From: Planctomycetota bacterium
GTDB taxonomy: Bacteria; Planctomycetota; UBA1135; GCA-002686595
Length of the DNA: 54,776 bases
Assembly (NCBI GenBank): GCA_029259595.1
Contig: JAJDEW010000033.1
Coordinates: 1 to 54,776, forward strand
Reading direction: 5' to 3'
Within the stretch, counting starts at the first letter, position 1, and every line of letters begins with the position of its first letter. Below, piece by piece: positions 1-8,533 of this stretch. Position numbers and translations under genes: made by a program. The notes under the pieces are model-generated. The model saw only the letters and a program-made list of their open reading frames with translations, was not told where the DNA came from and did no database searches.

Positions 1-44
1 CGAAACCCTTCCCAGCGCGAGCCGATTGCGAGCGAAGCGAGCGA

Positions 45-117
45 GGCGTTCGACGTCCGAGGCGTTCGACGTCCGAAGCGTTCGACGTCCGAAGCGTCCG
101 ACCTTCGAAGCGTCCGA
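45..117. repeat. 16-bp tandem repeat, about 4.5 copies
   Basis: A 16-base unit (AGCGTTCGACGTCCGA and close variants) is repeated head to tail about four and a half times. The first copies are nearly identical and the last ones diverge. The unit is not a multiple of three, so it is unlikely to be coding. It lies just downstream of the NtrC-type regulator gene, followed by a C-rich tract at about 128-145. Role unknown; it could be slippage-generated intergenic DNA. Confidence 0.85.
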
Positions 118-155
118 AGGAAGTCCCACCCCCCCCCTCCACCCGCGTCCGCCGC

Positions 156-1586
156 CTACTTCAACTCATACCGATCGAGCTTCTTGTACAGGTGGCTGCG
201 CTGCATGCCGAGCCGCTCCGCCGTGCGTTTCACGTTGCCGTCGTTTTCCTCGAGTTTGCGGCGGAAGAAGAGCGCCTCGCTCGCGTTCTTGAACTCTTCG
301 AAGGTGTCGATGGCGAAGGGGTCTGCGCCGCTCGTGGCTGCGGCCGAGCGGGGGGTGCCCATGGCGGGGCCGTTGGCGAGGATGCGTTCGAGGTCGGTGC
401 GTTGGAGGGCGCCTTCGGCGAAGACGTTGGCGGCTTCGATCAGGTTCTTGAGCTGGCGGACGTTGCCGGGGAAGGGGAGGCCGCGGAGCAGCTCGAGGGC
501 GTCGTCCTCGATCTTGCCGGGGAGGCGTCCGGCGCGCTCGGCGATCTCCGCGAGGAAGTGGTGAGCGAGGACGGGGATGTCCTCGGGTCGTTCGCGCAGG
601 GGGGGGACGCGCAGCGGGACGACGTTGAGGCGGTAGAAGAGGTCCATGCGAAAGCTCTTGTCCTCGACCGCCGCGGCGAGGTCGGCGTTCGTAGCGGCGA
701 CGACGCGGATGTCGACGCGGACCTCGGTGTTCGAGCCGACGCGTGTGACCTCGCGCGTCTCGAGCGCGCGCAAGACCTTGGCCTGGGCCGCGAGCGGCAT
801 GTCACCGATCTCGTCCAGGAAGAGGGTGCCTCCGTGGGCGGCTTCGAAGTGTCCGATGCGTCGCTCGTGGGCGCCGGTGAAGCTGCCACGCTCGTGGCCG
901 AAGAGCTCGGACTCGATCAATTCGGTGGGGATGGCGGCGCAGTTCACGGCCACGAAGGCGCCGGCGCTGCGCGGTCCCAGGAGGTGCAGGTTGCGGGCGA
1001 CGACCTCCTTGCCCGTGCCGTTCTCGCCGGTGACGAGGACGGCCGCGTCGACCTCGGCCGCCCGCGCGAGCTCCTCGCGCAGGCGCTGGGTGGGGGCGCT
1101 CTCGCCGACGAGCTCCCAGCGTCCGCCGAGCTGACGACGCAGCCCCGAGTTCTCCTTGGTGAGCCGCTCCTGGCGTAGGGCGTTCTGGATACTGACCAGG
1201 AGGCGGTTCTGATCGAGCGGCTTCTCGAGGAAGTCGATCGCTCCGCGCTTGACCGCGTCGACCGCCAGCGCGACGTCCGCGTGGCCGGAGATCATGATCA
1301 CAGGCAGGGGAGGTTGGCGTTCGCGGATCTTCTCGAGCAGGGTCAGCCCGTCCATCTCCGGCATCTTCACGTCGGTCAGGACGAGGTCGGGTGCGTTCTC
1401 GGCGGCAGCCTCGTGTTCGAGCCGCTGGAGTGCCAACTTGCCGTTGCGAGCGGTCCAGACATCGATCCCCTCGTAGCGCAGGATCATCTCGATCGCCACG
1501 CAAATGTCCGCGTCGTCGTCGACGACGAGCACGGTCAAGGGGCGCGATTGCGATGCGTCGGCGGGCGCGGTGCTCGGTTCGGCCAT
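156..1586 (-). CDS. NtrC-family sigma-54-dependent response regulator
   Basis: A 476-residue transcription activator. An N-terminal receiver (about 17-135) has the acidic DDD cluster, phospho-acceptor Asp72 in LTDVKMPEMDG and Lys122 in EKP. A sigma-54 AAA+ domain (about 155-385) has Walker A GENGTGKE (187-194), the sigma-54 contact loop as GSFTGA (Ala to Ser variant, 234-239) and Walker B GTLFLDEIGDM. A Fis-type helix-turn-helix closes the protein. The start is set where homology to receivers begins (MAEPSTAP); the frame is open further upstream, but that part is antisense to anmK. It should activate sigma-54 promoters when phosphorylated. No sensor kinase is adjacent, so its signal is unknown. 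It is divergent from anmK across 78 bp. Confidence 0.93.
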   Translation of the reverse strand: MAEPSTAPADASQSRPLTVLVVDDDADICVAIEMILRYEGIDVWTARNGKLALQRLEHEAAAENAPDLVLTDVKMPEMDGLTLLEKIRERQPPLPVIMISGHADVALAVDAVKRGAIDFLEKPLDQNRLLVSIQNALRQERLTKENSGLRRQLGGRWELVGESAPTQRLREELARAAEVDAAVLVTGENGTGKEVVARNLHLLGPRSAGAFVAVNCAAIPTELIESELFGHERGSFTGAHERRIGHFEAAHGGTLFLDEIGDMPLAAQAKVLRALETREVTRVGSNTEVRVDIRVVAATNADLAAAVEDKSFRMDLFYRLNVVPLRVPPLRERPEDIPVLAHHFLAEIAERAGRLPGKIEDDALELLRGLPFPGNVRQLKNLIEAANVFAEGALQRTDLERILANGPAMGTPRSAAATSGADPFAIDTFEEFKNASEALFFRRKLEENDGNVKRTAERLGMQRSHLYKKLDRYELK

Positions 1587-1664
1587 GGGAAAGGTGGCGG
1601 GGTCTCGGGAGAAGCTCGCTTCGCATCCTCTCAAACCGGGTCCCGCTTCTGCCATACTCGAATC

Positions 1665-2936
1665 GTGATCGGAGATCTGCAGAGGCTCGTCGCGCGCATC
1701 ACAGCCGGTGAAGCGGTCATCGCTGGCGTTCTTTCCGGAACGTCCGCCGATGGCATCGACGTGGTGCTCGCGCGCTTTCCGCCGCGCGCGATAGGCGAGC
1801 CGTTGGGACGGCCGCGGTCGCTCGCCTTCACGACGCGTGCCTTCGACGCGTCGCTCGCGCGGCGGCTGCGGCGCGTGCTCGACGGCGAACCGACCGGGTT
1901 GCCCGAGACCGCGCGCCTGCATCGTGACCTGGGGCTCGCCTTCGGAGTCGCCGCGCGGGACTTCGCGCACGAAGCCGGGTTCGAACTCGATCTCGTGGCC
2001 AGCCACGGACAGACGGTCTACCACCACGACGGCGATCCCGTGGGGGGCAAGGCCACCTTGCAGCTGGGGGATGGGGACTTCGTCGCCCGCACCGCCGGTG
2101 CGCCGACCGTCAGCGACTTCCGCACGGCCGACGTCGCGGCCGGGGGGGAGGGAGCTCCGCTGACCGCGCTGGTCGATCCTCTGTTGTTCGATCGACTCGG
2201 CGCGCCGGCTGCGGTTCTGAACCTCGGTGGCATCGCCAACTTGACCGTGCTGCGGTCCGACACGCCGCTTCCGCTCGCCTTCGATGCCGGCCCGGCGGGC
2301 GCGCTGCTCGACGGGCTCGCGCGCGAACTCCTGGGTCGGCCCTTCGACGACGGCGGGCGGGAGGCCCGTGCCGGACGCATCCGGCCCGAGCTGGTCGAGG
2401 CCACGCTCGAGCACCCGTTCTTCCGACGCCCGCCGCCCAAGACGACCGGGCGCGACACCTTCGGCGCGGAGTTCGTGCGCGCCTTCCTGGCGCGCGGCGG
2501 CGAGCTCCAGGCCAGGGGCGAAGGGCGCCCGGCCGAGCTTCTCGCGAGCGCCGTCGAGGTCGTCGCCCGCGCGGTGGGGGACGCCTGCTCCGGCCTGAGC
2601 GGGGCGCCGTCCCCGGGCGCCCTGCGGTTGGTCGTCGCGGGCGGGGGCGCCCGGAACGACTTTCTCCTGGAACGACTCGCCGCCCAGGGCTTTTCGAGCG
2701 TCGAGAGCTCCGCGCTCCACGGGGTCGATCCCGGCGCGCGCGAGGCCCTGGCCTTTGCCGTGCTGGGGGCCCGCGCGGTGCTGGGGGAGCTGTCCGGGGC
2801 CTGGCCGGCGACCGGCGCGATCCAGGCGGCGATCCTGGGCAAGTTCAGTCCCGGCCCGTGCCGGCCACCCTCGACCGGCGCTTCGCCCGGCCGCGCTGCC
2901 GCCCCGGCCCGTGCAACCCCGCCCCGTCCCGTGTAA
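1665..2936 (+). CDS. anmK: anhydro-N-acetylmuramic acid kinase
   Basis: Phosphorylates and opens 1,6-anhydro-MurNAc released from peptidoglycan, giving MurNAc-6-P for cell-wall recycling (cytoplasmic). Family motifs are clear: GVLSGTSADGIDVVLARF near the N-terminus (usually SGTSxDGID), ASHGQTVYHHDG, LNLGGIANLT, FDAGPAGALLDG and VAGGGARNDFLLERL. The start is a GTG at the point where homology begins. The 423-residue product is longer than the roughly 370 usual for the family, because of a Pro/Ala/Arg-rich tail of about 27 residues after the normal end; that tail is low-complexity DNA and may be dispensable. No other muropeptide-recycling gene is next to it. Confidence 0.93.
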   Translation: MIGDLQRLVARITAGEAVIAGVLSGTSADGIDVVLARFPPRAIGEPLGRPRSLAFTTRAFDASLARRLRRVLDGEPTGLPETARLHRDLGLAFGVAARDFAHEAGFELDLVASHGQTVYHHDGDPVGGKATLQLGDGDFVARTAGAPTVSDFRTADVAAGGEGAPLTALVDPLLFDRLGAPAAVLNLGGIANLTVLRSDTPLPLAFDAGPAGALLDGLARELLGRPFDDGGREARAGRIRPELVEATLEHPFFRRPPPKTTGRDTFGAEFVRAFLARGGELQARGEGRPAELLASAVEVVARAVGDACSGLSGAPSPGALRLVVAGGGARNDFLLERLAAQGFSSVESSALHGVDPGAREALAFAVLGARAVLGELSGAWPATGAIQAAILGKFSPGPCRPPSTGASPGRAAAPARATPPRPV

Positions 2937-2981
2937 CCCCGCTTCACCCCAGGGGTAGGGCTCGCGCGAGCCGTTCCACCA

Positions 2982-3009
2982 TTGACCCTCTCGAATGCCT
3001 CGCTATCAT
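2982..3009 (+). promoter_or_regulatory. candidate sigma-70-type promoter of the HEAT-repeat gene
   Basis: TTGACC at 2982-2987 and TATCAT at 3004-3009 are separated by 16 bp, about 115 bp before the chosen ATG. The same arrangement (TTGNNN, 16-17 bp, TANCNT) is seen before tRNA-Thr and rplM. Sequence match only. Confidence 0.5.
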
Positions 3010-3125
3010 CCCGCAACCCCCTTTCCAGGAAACGACTTGGGATCCTTCTGCGCCCTCGCTTCCTGGTCGCCACCCCTGCGCCGTACTCGACGAGGCGGCT
3101 CCCTACTTCTGCCTCCCCTATCGCC

Positions 3126-5243
3126 ATGATCGGACTGTGCCGGACCCTTCCGTACCTCGTGGCCTTGCCGCTGGCCTTCGCGACCACCGCCCCGTGTGCA
3201 GCGCCCGCAGCCGGCGCCGACGAGGTGACCGACCTCTTCAAGCAAGGCATCGAGACCTTGCAGCGCGGCAACGACGAAGAGGCTCTCAAGATCTTGCGCA
3301 AGGTCCTCGCCCTGGACCCGACCCACGAGGCGGCCTTGGAGATCTGGCAGGCCACGGATCACAAGGTCTGGATGGACCTCTTGGCGCGCGAAGGTGACTT
3401 CGAGCGCGTCGCGCTGAACATGATGGCGCTGACGCGTTCGGGCCGCAAAGCGCGCGAGAACGACCCGGATGCGATCCGCGAGATCCTGAAAGGGCTCATG
3501 ACCGACAGCATCCGCGAGCGCAAGCAGCTCCAGCAGCAGCTCGCCGCCGACCACGGCGAGTACGCGGTGCCGCAGCTGCTCTACGGTCTCGCCGACCAGG
3601 GCAACGACGAGCGCCGCATCACCTTCATGCTGACGTTGCAGCAGCTGGGCGGTGAAGCGGTGCAGCCCTTGCTCGAGGCGCTGAACTCGGACGATGCGTT
3701 CCTGCGCCAGAGCATCGCGCTCGTCCTGCGCGCCAACGGTGACAAGCGCGCCAACGGGACCCTGGCCTGGCTGGCCACGACCGATCCCGATCCGGGCGTC
3801 CGCGACGCCGCGAACGAGGCGTTGGCGCGCATGAAGGGCGATACGAACGCCCTCGATCGCCTGCTGTACGAAGGCAACGCCTACCACGTCCAGGATCCTT
3901 CGGTCCTGCGCCCGCACCAGGTGTCCAACGTCGTCTGGGTCTGGGAAGACAACAAGCTCACGGGGGTCGAAGTGCCGCCGGTGCTCTACAACGACGAGTT
4001 GGCGAAAAAGGCCTACTACCGGGCTCTCCAGGTCGATCCGGGCTCGATCCAGGCCCTGGCCGGCATCGCGCGCTCCTCGGCCACCGAGCGCGCCGAGCTC
4101 AACTACTGGAGCTCGATCGGCGAGGACATCGGGGATTGGGCCGAGCGCCTGGTCAGCGACGAGCTGACCGTACGCTTGGCCGGTTCCGAGGCGCTCGACA
4201 CCGCCCTCGGCTTCGCGCTCGACACGAACGACCAGGTCGCGGCCTCCGGCCTGATCCAGGCTCTCGCCATGGCGGCGACGACGGCCACGCCGAACCTGAC
4301 GCGCGCCATTTCGGCCTCCGGTAGCGGCGCGATCCGCGGCGAGGCCGCGGTGGCCCTGGCGTACATCGCCGTGGCTCAGAACCAGAAGGCGAGCGACGCG
4401 GTCATCGGGGCCCTCTCGGAATCGGTGGCGCGCAAGGTGGTGCGGATCGCGGGCATCATCGACGGTGACGATGCGCGTCGCAACCAGCTCTCCGAGGCCC
4501 TGCGGGGCCGCGGCTTGGCGGTCAACGCTTGGCCGCGCGGCGGTCGTGGTCTTGCGGCCCTGCGCTCGATCCCCGGCATCGACGTGCTGCTCGTGGCGGA
4601 CGATCTGCCCGACCTCACGATTCACCAGGTGATCCGGGACGTGCGCCGCGACGCGCGCACGAAGTCGGCGCCGATCCTCGGCATCTCGCAGGACCCCGAG
4701 GGGTTGGACGAGCTCTATGGCGACCGACTGGCGGGCACCGTGTCCTCGGTGGCCGATCTCGAGACGATCGAGGCGGCCATGAGCGACAGCCTGAACCCGG
4801 ACCGCGAGCTCGCGAACGATCTCGCCGCGCGTTCGGCCGCGGCGCTGCGGATGCTGGCGCTGTCGGGCGCGGGCAACCTCGAGATTTCTTCGAGTGCGCT
4901 CGTCAGCGCGCTCGACGGCCGGCCCGACGCGGTCACCGTGCCCTCGCTGGGGGCCCTCGGCTACATCGGCTCCTCGAGTGACGTGGACCGCGTCGCGGCG
5001 CTCTTGACCGACGACGGGCAGAGCGACGAGGTGCGCCTGGCGGCGGCGGAGTCCCTGCGCGGGATCTTCGGGCGCGGGGCCAGCCTGACGGGGGCGATCG
5101 CCGACGGCCTGTTCGCGATCGTGACGTCGGACGCGCCGTTCGAGATCCGGGCGGCGACGGCCAGCGCCCTGGGACGCCTGAACATCGATCAGGACCTGCG
5201 GGCCAAGCTGATGCGGGCCGTCCGCAGCGGTCTCCACGAGTAG
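3126..5243 (+). CDS. exported HEAT/TPR-repeat protein with an embedded degenerate receiver domain
   Basis: A 705-residue protein with a hydrophobic signal-like N-terminus (LCRTLPYLVALPLAFATT). A TPR-like unit follows (QGIETLQRGNDEEALKILRK), then HEAT-like helical repeats to about residue 435, a block of about 120 residues that reads like a CheY fold (start IAGIIDGDDARRNQLSEALR), and HEAT repeats again to the end (VPSLGALGYIGSSSDVDRVA). In the CheY-like block the phospho-acceptor position is Ala491 (VLLVADDLPDLT), so phosphotransfer is not expected. The start was chosen at the ATG giving a signal peptide rather than the upstream in-frame start. Probable role: periplasmic or envelope scaffold or binding protein; actual function unknown. 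Confidence 0.8.
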   Translation: MIGLCRTLPYLVALPLAFATTAPCAAPAAGADEVTDLFKQGIETLQRGNDEEALKILRKVLALDPTHEAALEIWQATDHKVWMDLLAREGDFERVALNMMALTRSGRKARENDPDAIREILKGLMTDSIRERKQLQQQLAADHGEYAVPQLLYGLADQGNDERRITFMLTLQQLGGEAVQPLLEALNSDDAFLRQSIALVLRANGDKRANGTLAWLATTDPDPGVRDAANEALARMKGDTNALDRLLYEGNAYHVQDPSVLRPHQVSNVVWVWEDNKLTGVEVPPVLYNDELAKKAYYRALQVDPGSIQALAGIARSSATERAELNYWSSIGEDIGDWAERLVSDELTVRLAGSEALDTALGFALDTNDQVAASGLIQALAMAATTATPNLTRAISASGSGAIRGEAAVALAYIAVAQNQKASDAVIGALSESVARKVVRIAGIIDGDDARRNQLSEALRGRGLAVNAWPRGGRGLAALRSIPGIDVLLVADDLPDLTIHQVIRDVRRDARTKSAPILGISQDPEGLDELYGDRLAGTVSSVADLETIEAAMSDSLNPDRELANDLAARSAAALRMLALSGAGNLEISSSALVSALDGRPDAVTVPSLGALGYIGSSSDVDRVAALLTDDGQSDEVRLAAAESLRGIFGRGASLTGAIADGLFAIVTSDAPFEIRAATASALGRLNIDQDLRAKLMRAVRSGLHE

Positions 5244-5261
5244 GGAATTCTCCCGCGCGGA

Positions 5262-5289
5262 TTGCGCCGGGGGGACGGGTGCCTACCAT
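5262..5289 (+). promoter_or_regulatory. candidate promoter for tRNA-Thr
   Basis: TTGCGC (5262-5267) and TACCAT (5284-5289) are spaced 16 bp apart and end 42 bp before the mature tRNA 5' end. No other gene starts in between. Confidence 0.5.
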
Positions 5290-5331
5290 GTCCCCCCGAC
5301 CCGCTTCCGCACAGCCGCGGACGGCGGGCAA

Positions 5332-5406
5332 GCCAGAGTAGCTCAGTGGTAGAGCTCTGCTTTCGTAAAGCAGCGGTCAGGGGTTCGAATCCCCTCTCTG
5401 GCTCCA
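5332..5406 (+). tRNA. tRNA-Thr (anticodon CGT)
   Basis: A full cloverleaf is visible. Acceptor GCCAGAG pairs with CTCTGGC; the D arm contains GCTCAGTGGTAGAGC; the anticodon stem CTGCT/AGCAG encloses loop TTCGTAA, giving anticodon CGT (reads ACG, threonine). The T arm is GGGGTTCGAATCCCC. The discriminator is T, and CCA is encoded (5404-5406). Confidence 0.97.
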
Positions 5407-5658
5407 TTTACCGCGTGCGCTCCGGCCCCAGGCTCGGCCAGGAGCTCGGCCTGCAAGCGCGGTCACGACCCCGGCCGCACGAATCCCGGGCACCCCGGAC
5501 GGCAAGCGGCGGTTGGGCTCGATTCGCGCCCCGGAGGCGGTCGAAAGCGCCTGCAGGGGACAGGAAGCGCCAACGCTCCGGAACCTGAGCGGCTCCCGCG
5601 CGTCCAGGATCCGATCCCTGCCACTCCACCGGCCGATCGGCCCGAGCTCCCCTTCGCC

Positions 5659-7377
5659 ATGATTTCGACGCGCGTCCTGCGACTGTTGGCCCCGTTCTTC
5701 GCCCTCACCCTCTGCGGGCGGCTGACGGCCGCCCAGGGAGAGGCCACGCCGGCCGGTCCCCTCGAGCGCGACGTCGGGGTCGTCTACTACGACTGGGTCG
5801 AGAACGGCGCGTTGCGCGGCGGCGTGCTGGCCTTGGATCCGAACGATCCGCTGCTCGCGCCCCAACCTGCATCCGCCTACGCCGGCGTCCCGGTCACGAC
5901 GATCGTGGACAACGGCCCGGTCGAAAACCGGATCGATCTCGTGTTCGTCGGAGACGGCTACACCGCGCCGCAGCTGGGTTCCTACGCCTCGCAGGTCCAG
6001 GGCATCTTGCCGGTGTTCTTCGGCGAGGCTCCGCTCGACGCCTACGCGTCCTACTTCAACGTCCATCGCGTCGACGTCGTCTCGGTGGAGTCGGGCGTCG
6101 ACAACGATCCGGTCCAGGGCATCCTGCGTCAGACCGCGATGGACATGGCCTACTGGTGCTCGAACATCGAGCGCTTGCTCTGCATCAGCACGGGCAAGGC
6201 CGCCGCTTTCGCCGCGAACGCGCCCGACGTCGACCAGATCCTGGCGCTCGCGAACTCGACCAAGTACGGCGGGGCCGGCTATCCGGGCTTCGACCTGGGC
6301 ACCCTGGCCGCGGCCAATTCGTCCGCGATCGAGGTCGCCCTGCACGAGTTCGGCCACTCCTTTGCGAACCTGGCGGACGAGTACGACTACGGCGGATCGA
6401 CCACCTGGGGAGGCGGTGAGCCGTCGACCGAGAACGTCTCGATCCTGACCGCCGCGGAGATGGCGCTGGCGGGAACGAAGTGGAGCCACTGGTTGAGCGA
6501 GCCGAACGTCGGCACGTTCGAAGGTGCCAACTACTCCGTGTTCGGGATCTACCGACCGACGAACAACTCGTTGATGCGCAACCTCGGACGTCCGTTCGAG
6601 CAGGTGAACGTCGAGCGCTTCATCGTCGAGATGTACAAGGTCGTCGACCCGATCGACGACGCCACGCCGGCGGGCGAATACGGTCTGTCGGAGAGCTTCT
6701 TCGTCGATCCGATCGACCCCGTTTCGCACGCCCTGTCCGTGCGCTGGCTCTTGGACGGTACGCCGCTGCCGGGTGCGACGGGGACGAGCTTCGACGCCGG
6801 GACGCTGGGGCTCGCCTCGGGCACGTACACGCTCAGCGTGGAGGTCGTCGACGAGACCCCGCTCGTGCGCGACGCGGCCGAGCGCGCGACCCATCTGCGC
6901 GAGGTTCGCTCGTGGACGCTTTCGGACGCCGGGCAGGTGACGATCTTCGGGTGCTCGGCACCCGTCGGCAGCCTGGTCGTGCTCGCGGGTGGTCCGGTCG
7001 TCGGGACGTCCCTCACGCTCGGGATCGAAAACCCCTTCGGCGTCGTGAGTCCGGGCGCCATCCCCGTGCTCGCGCTGTCGCTCGCGGCGGCGCCGGGAGC
7101 CTGCGGGATTCCGCTCGGCACGGCCTTCTCCATGCAGCCGGGCGTGGGGGGCCAGCTCCTGGTCCATCCCGGGGCGGCCTTTCGCCTGAAGCCCAACCTG
7201 ATCGGAGCGCCGTACGCCGGCCCTGGCAACCCGGCACCCATCGTTCTCGCGCTCCCGAACGATCCGTCCCTCGCGGGCGTGCACCTGTTCGTGCAAGGCC
7301 TGCTCTACGAGCCCGCCAACCCGTTCGGGGTCGAGCTGGGACTCAGTCGCGCCGCGGACATCACCATCGGGCTCTGA
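5659..7377 (+). CDS. secreted M64-type (IgA-peptidase-like) zinc metallopeptidase with C-terminal beta-rich domain
   Basis: A 572-residue exported protein. A signal peptide (LAPFFALTLCGRLTAAQG) is followed by an M64-like catalytic domain: NRIDLVFVGDGYT, then zinc motif HEFGHSFANLADEY with His229, Glu230 and His233. This HExxH-x-L-ADEY form is typical of family M64. After about residue 430 comes a glycine- and proline-rich beta-type region that ends the protein (LFVQGLLYEPANPFG). It resembles a C-terminal module shared by many exported proteins of planctomycetes with such genomes; that resemblance is from memory. Substrate unknown. It stands alone between tRNA-Thr and the BtpA-like gene, with a 252-bp upstream gap in which I recognise no element. 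Confidence 0.85.
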   Translation: MISTRVLRLLAPFFALTLCGRLTAAQGEATPAGPLERDVGVVYYDWVENGALRGGVLALDPNDPLLAPQPASAYAGVPVTTIVDNGPVENRIDLVFVGDGYTAPQLGSYASQVQGILPVFFGEAPLDAYASYFNVHRVDVVSVESGVDNDPVQGILRQTAMDMAYWCSNIERLLCISTGKAAAFAANAPDVDQILALANSTKYGGAGYPGFDLGTLAAANSSAIEVALHEFGHSFANLADEYDYGGSTTWGGGEPSTENVSILTAAEMALAGTKWSHWLSEPNVGTFEGANYSVFGIYRPTNNSLMRNLGRPFEQVNVERFIVEMYKVVDPIDDATPAGEYGLSESFFVDPIDPVSHALSVRWLLDGTPLPGATGTSFDAGTLGLASGTYTLSVEVVDETPLVRDAAERATHLREVRSWTLSDAGQVTIFGCSAPVGSLVVLAGGPVVGTSLTLGIENPFGVVSPGAIPVLALSLAAAPGACGIPLGTAFSMQPGVGGQLLVHPGAAFRLKPNLIGAPYAGPGNPAPIVLALPNDPSLAGVHLFVQGLLYEPANPFGVELGLSRAADITIGL

Positions 7378-7599
7378 GTCGGCGGCTGGCCGTCGCCGGC
7401 CGAACGTGCGGGGCTTTCGCGCGCCGGTGGTGGTCGAGCGTGTCGCGATAGCGTCGAATGCCGCGACGGGCCGTGTGCCCGAGCCAGCCATGCGATCCCG
7501 CACTCGAACGACCTCCGCCCGTGCCGCTGCTCGGCTACGGGCCTGGCGGCAAGGCCCGGCCGCCCGTACCCGGACGGCAGGCGCCGAGGAGCCCCGGCC

Positions 7600-8439
7600 G
7601 TGAGCTCGTTGCGTTCTTCGATGGAGCGTGCGCGCGCCGGTGCCGAAGCGCTCGGCCAGCGCCTCGCGGAGCCCGACACTCGTCCGCTCTTCCTCGGTGT
7701 CGTGCACCTCGCGGCGACGCCGGGAGCGCCCCGCCACGACGCGAACGACGATCTGCTCGCGGAGGCCGTGGACGCCGCGCGTGCGCTCGCCGCCGGGGGC
7801 GTCGATGCGATCCTCGTGGAGAACTTCGGCGACGTACCGTTCTTCGCGGAGCGTGTGCCGCCCGAGACTGTCGCCGCCATGGCGCTTGCCCTGGGCGCGA
7901 TCCGCGCGGCCGACATCGAGCTGCCGTTGGGCGTCAACGTCCTGCGCAACGACGCGCGCGCCGGGCTCGCCCTGTGCGCGACGGCCGGCGCCTCGTTCCT
8001 GCGGGTGAACGTGCACACCGGAGCGATGGTGACCGATCAGGGGCTCGTGCAGGGCCGTGCGGCCGAGACGCTGCGGGAGCGCGCGCGGCTCGCGCCGCAC
8101 GCCTTGATCCTGGCGGACGTCCACGTCAAGCACGCTCGCCCGCTCGTGGCCGAGAGCCTTGCGGACGTGGCTCGCGATTGTGCCGAGCGCGGCCTTGCGG
8201 ATGCGCTCATCGTGACCGGAGCCGCAACTGGCGCGCCGGCGGATGTGGCGGCGGTGGAGACGGTCGTCGCCGCCTCGACCCGGACGCCCGTGTTGATCGG
8301 TTCGGGGACGACCGCAGAGAACGTGGCCGGACTCTTGGCGGCCGGAGCGCGCGGTGCGCTCGTGGGAACGTGGCTCCAGGACGCGAGGGGCGCGGTGGAC
8401 GTCGAGCGGGTGCGCACCCTGCGCGCGGCGCTCGGTTGA
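7600..8439 (+). CDS. BtpA/SgcQ-family TIM-barrel protein
   Basis: A 279-residue protein of the BtpA family: FLGVVHLAATPGAPRH near the N-terminus, GVDAILVENFGDVPFF, LPLGVNVLRNDARAGLALC, FLRVNVHTGAMVTDQG, ILADVHVKHARP and VLIGSGTTAENV. This is the spacing of a (beta/alpha)8 barrel with a C-terminal phosphate-binding loop. BtpA is known from cyanobacteria as a photosystem I biogenesis factor, and SgcQ as a putative sugar nucleosidase; in a non-phototroph the substrate is unknown. The start is a GTG at 7600; an ATG at 7621 is the alternative. The 222 bp upstream hold no recognisable gene. Confidence 0.85.
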   Translation: MSSLRSSMERARAGAEALGQRLAEPDTRPLFLGVVHLAATPGAPRHDANDDLLAEAVDAARALAAGGVDAILVENFGDVPFFAERVPPETVAAMALALGAIRAADIELPLGVNVLRNDARAGLALCATAGASFLRVNVHTGAMVTDQGLVQGRAAETLRERARLAPHALILADVHVKHARPLVAESLADVARDCAERGLADALIVTGAATGAPADVAAVETVVAASTRTPVLIGSGTTAENVAGLLAAGARGALVGTWLQDARGAVDVERVRTLRAALG

Positions 8440-8442
8440 CCG

Positions 8443-8459
8443 CCTGCGCGCGGCGCAGG
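8443..8459. terminator. possible bidirectional hairpin between convergent genes
   Basis: CCTGCGC-GCG-GCGCAGG forms a 7-bp stem with a 3-nt loop, directly after the btpA-like stop codon and facing the end of the PHP hydrolase gene. There is no T run, so intrinsic termination is uncertain. Confidence 0.3.
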
Positions 8460-8533
8460 GTTGATCGTGGGCAGCGCGCGTCCTTCTCGAGTGCGCGCGG
8501 CCTCGCGCCCTGCCGACCCGGAGCGGGCGAGCC

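Noticed and set aside
45..117. CRISPR array
   Set aside because: The repeats are contiguous with no spacers and no cas gene is present.
3006..5237. Long open frame antisense to the HEAT-repeat gene (over 700 codons)
   Set aside because: A shadow caused by high GC3; its composition is Arg/Asp/Val-rich without domain motifs, while the plus strand shows clear repeats.
7378..7599. Short frames between the M64 peptidase and the BtpA-like gene
   Set aside because: Arg/Ala-rich composition without motifs, typical of high-GC shadow frames.
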